Shown here: positions 62,357-64,000 of the stretch, piece by piece
Layout of the letters: the number at the start of each line of letters is the position of its first letter
Position numbering within the stretch: position 1 is the first letter of the stretch
DNA from: Actinomycetota bacterium
Lineage (GTDB): Bacteria > Actinomycetota > Actinomycetes > Nanopelagicales > Nanopelagicaceae
Reading direction: 5' to 3'
DNA: 64,000 nucleotides
Assembly: GCA_009698445.1 (NCBI GenBank)
Contig: WLQG01000001.1
Coordinates: forward strand, 30,586 to 94,585
Notes under the pieces: model-generated
The model's input: only the letters and a program-made list of their open reading frames with translations
Database searches by the model: none
What the model was told of the DNA's origin: nothing
Made by a program: the position numbers and the translations under genes

Positions 62357-63862
62357 TTATTCGACCTCTGGCTTTACTAGTGGGAACAAAATTGTTTCGC
62401 GAATTCCAAGTCCAGTTAGCGCCATTAGCAAGCGATCAACACCCATTCCCATTCCACCTGTTGGTGGCATGCCGAACTCCATTGCGCGCAAGAAGTCTTC
62501 GTCAACTTGCATCGCTTCAAGATCACCCTTAGATCCAAGAGTTGCTTGTTCTACTAAGCGATCACGTTGGATAACTGGATCAATTAACTCTGAATATCCT
62601 GTTGCTAGTTCGAAACCATCAACATACAGATCCCATTTTTCTGCAACCCCAGGAAGTTCGCGGTGCGCGCGAACAAGTGGCGATGTATCGACCGGAAAGC
62701 CCATAACAAATGTTGGGGCAATCAACTGATCTTTCGCAACATGCTCAAAGATTTCTTCAGCTAATTTTCCTGTAATCCACTTAGGATCAATTTTCATTCC
62801 TAGCTTTGTTGCAATCGCTTTTAACTCATCAATTGGAGTCAGCGCAGTTACAGTTTGGCCAACGCCTTCAGAGATAGCGTCATACAAGGATATTTCGCGC
62901 CAAGTTCCGCCTAAGTCTGCTTGGCGACCATCGTGATGAGTAACAACATGAGAACCCGCAACTGCCATCGCTGCGTTTTGAACAAGCTCGCGCGTTAAGT
63001 CAGCGATTGTTCGCCAATCTCCATAGGCCATGTAGCTCTCGATCATTGCAAACTCTGGTGAGTGCGAAGAGTCGGCACCTTCGTTGCGGAAATTACGGTT
63101 GATCTCAAAGACGCGTTCAATGCCGCCCACTACACATCGCTTCAAAAATAACTCTGGCGCGATACGAAGAAAAAGCTCCATGTCATAGGCGTTAGAGAAA
63201 GATTTAAATGGACGCGCAGCAGCACCCCCATGCATAACCTGCAACATCGGAGTTTCTACTTCAGTGAAGTTTTGATTATGGAAAGTTTCACGTAAAGATC
63301 GCATTACTTGCGGACGCAGTCGCGCATTAGTGCGAGCTTCAGGTCGAACGATTAAATCTACATAACGCATACGTACACGCGTTTCTTCAGACATTGGCTT
63401 GTGATCATTTGGCAATGGGCGAAGTGATTTAGAAGCTAAGGCCCATGAGTTTGCCAGGATAGAAAGCTCGCCACGCTTTGACGTAATAATTTCGCCAGTA
63501 ACGGAAACAATGTCGCCTAAATCAATATCTGATTTCCATGAATCAATAGATTCTTGACCAATTTTGTCCAATGAAAACATGGCTTGAAGTTCTGTGCCAT
63601 CGCCCTCACGCAATGTTGCGAAACAAAGCTTTCCAGTATCTCGCTTAAAAATAATACGGCCAGTTAGGGATTCAATATCTCCTGTAGCAACATCAATTTC
63701 AAGTGCTGAATACTTTTCGCGAACTTCTTTTAAAGTTTTAGTTCGGGGCACAGAAACTGGATAAGGCTCGGTTCCACCGGCAAGTAGCGCTGCGCGCTTT
63801 TCACGGCGGATACGAAGCTGCTCAGGAAGATCCTCTTCGACAGGTGTGTTTTCTGTGCTCAT
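62357..63862 (-). CDS. lysS: Lysyl-tRNA synthetase, class II
   Basis: 501 aa. N-terminal OB-fold anticodon domain (GRIIFKRDTGKLCFATLR), motif 1 around LRETFHNQNFTEVETPML, motif 2 INRNFRNEGADSSHSPEF, and motif 3 GMGMGVDRLLMALTG. The ATG is ten bases after TAGACT and lacks a good ribosome site. Length and motifs are normal. Confidence 0.97.
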   Translation of the reverse strand: MSTENTPVEEDLPEQLRIRREKRAALLAGGTEPYPVSVPRTKTLKEVREKYSALEIDVATGDIESLTGRIIFKRDTGKLCFATLREGDGTELQAMFSLDKIGQESIDSWKSDIDLGDIVSVTGEIITSKRGELSILANSWALASKSLRPLPNDHKPMSEETRVRMRYVDLIVRPEARTNARLRPQVMRSLRETFHNQNFTEVETPMLQVMHGGAAARPFKSFSNAYDMELFLRIAPELFLKRCVVGGIERVFEINRNFRNEGADSSHSPEFAMIESYMAYGDWRTIADLTRELVQNAAMAVAGSHVVTHHDGRQADLGGTWREISLYDAISEGVGQTVTALTPIDELKAIATKLGMKIDPKWITGKLAEEIFEHVAKDQLIAPTFVMGFPVDTSPLVRAHRELPGVAEKWDLYVDGFELATGYSELIDPVIQRDRLVEQATLGSKGDLEAMQVDEDFLRAMEFGMPPTGGMGMGVDRLLMALTGLGIRETILFPLVKPEVE

Positions 63863-63872
63863 AATGCGCCGA

Positions 63873-63878
63873 AGTCTA
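63873..63878 (-). promoter_or_regulatory. -10 element before lysS
   Basis: TAGACT, ten bases before the lysS ATG; it lies between the end of the pantothenate kinase gene and lysS. Confidence 0.35.
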
Positions 63879-63883
63879 CCGAC

Positions 63884-64000
63884 TCAAGCATTTCGTTCGT
63901 GAATCAGACGTAGGCCAATCAGAGTTAAATCTGGCTCATGATGGTCAATTGTTTCTGAAACACCAATAATCAACGGGGCTAAACCGCCTGTAGCGATAAC
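63884..64000 (-). CDS. coaX: Type III pantothenate kinase, C-terminal end (5' part beyond window)
   Basis: The minus strand reads VIATGGLAPLIIGVSETIDH then PDLTLIGLRLIHERNA and a TGA stop, the characteristic C-terminus of CoaX, which phosphorylates pantothenate in CoA synthesis. Only 38 residues lie in the window, so the call rests on the ATGGLAP and LTL-GLRLI-ERN motifs. It precedes lysS in the same direction, as in many Actinobacteria. Confidence 0.85.
   Translation of the reverse strand, partial: VIATGGLAPLIIGVSETIDHHEPDLTLIGLRLIHERNA

Noticed and set aside
1-64000. CRISPR arrays, insertion sequences, prophage or toxin-antitoxin modules
   Set aside because: I looked for regular repeats, transposase/integrase motifs and paired small toxin genes and saw none that could be supported.

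Overview
The window reads as a chromosome segment of a small-genome, low-to-medium GC actinobacterium. The best fit is the streamlined freshwater lineage Nanopelagicales (acI: Nanopelagicus/Planktophila). This rests on gene content (ClpC, XPB-type helicase with a separate partner, AURKAIP1/COX24-type mini ribosomal protein, menaquinone, system II cytochrome c maturation), very tight packing with 1-8 base overlaps, convergent genes that overlap at their ends, and many starts that look leaderless. No intergenic stretch exceeds 300 bases once the tRNA and the unlisted small genes are counted.

Region 1 (1-13.04 kb) is an AT-richer accessory catabolic block. A LacI-type regulator sits between two identical 20-bp operators. 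The first drives a leftward operon (VOC protein, muconolactone-isomerase-like protein, E1 beta, and E1 alpha cut by the window edge). The second lies at the centre of a 54-bp near-perfect palindrome that contains two divergent promoters. It drives an enolase-superfamily dehydratase-like gene leftward and a seven-gene operon rightward: MaoC hydratase, CoA-transferase III, CitE-type lyase, second MaoC hydratase, 2-methylfumaryl-CoA isomerase (Mct-like), a free-standing lipoyl domain, and an SDR. The middle five resemble the mesaconyl-CoA to citramalyl-CoA to pyruvate + acetyl-CoA limb of the 3-hydroxypropionate bicycle and of itaconate/mesaconate breakdown. A PfkB kinase and a LarA-type (nickel-pincer) racemase/epimerase homologue follow. 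The block ends next to the 3' end of tRNA-Tyr, where composition changes. This is the most unusual system in the window.

Region 2 (13.1-43.2 kb) is core energy metabolism: YajQ, RarD, a polyprenyl diphosphate synthase, the complete 14-gene nuoA-N complex I operon (leftward), menG, bioY, the menaquinone genes menF, menD, menC, menB, menE and menA, a small PLDc_N membrane protein, and the ResB/CcsB/CcdA/ResA-type cytochrome c maturation set. Complex I reduces the menaquinone made by the adjacent men genes. menH and menI are not seen.

Region 3 (43.2-64 kb) is housekeeping and envelope: HAD phosphatase, helicase-associated protein, M20 peptidase, XPB helicase, glutaredoxin-like protein, two secreted HExxH proteins, a secreted propeller-like protein, the 32-aa AURKAIP1/COX24 protein, ProC, a Cys-rich conserved protein, RadA, MutY, two GNATs, a SOUL protein, ClpC, LysS and the 3' end of a type III pantothenate kinase gene.

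Function calls come from reading motifs and remembered family features; no database search was run. GC statements come from hand counts of a few 60-base lines.
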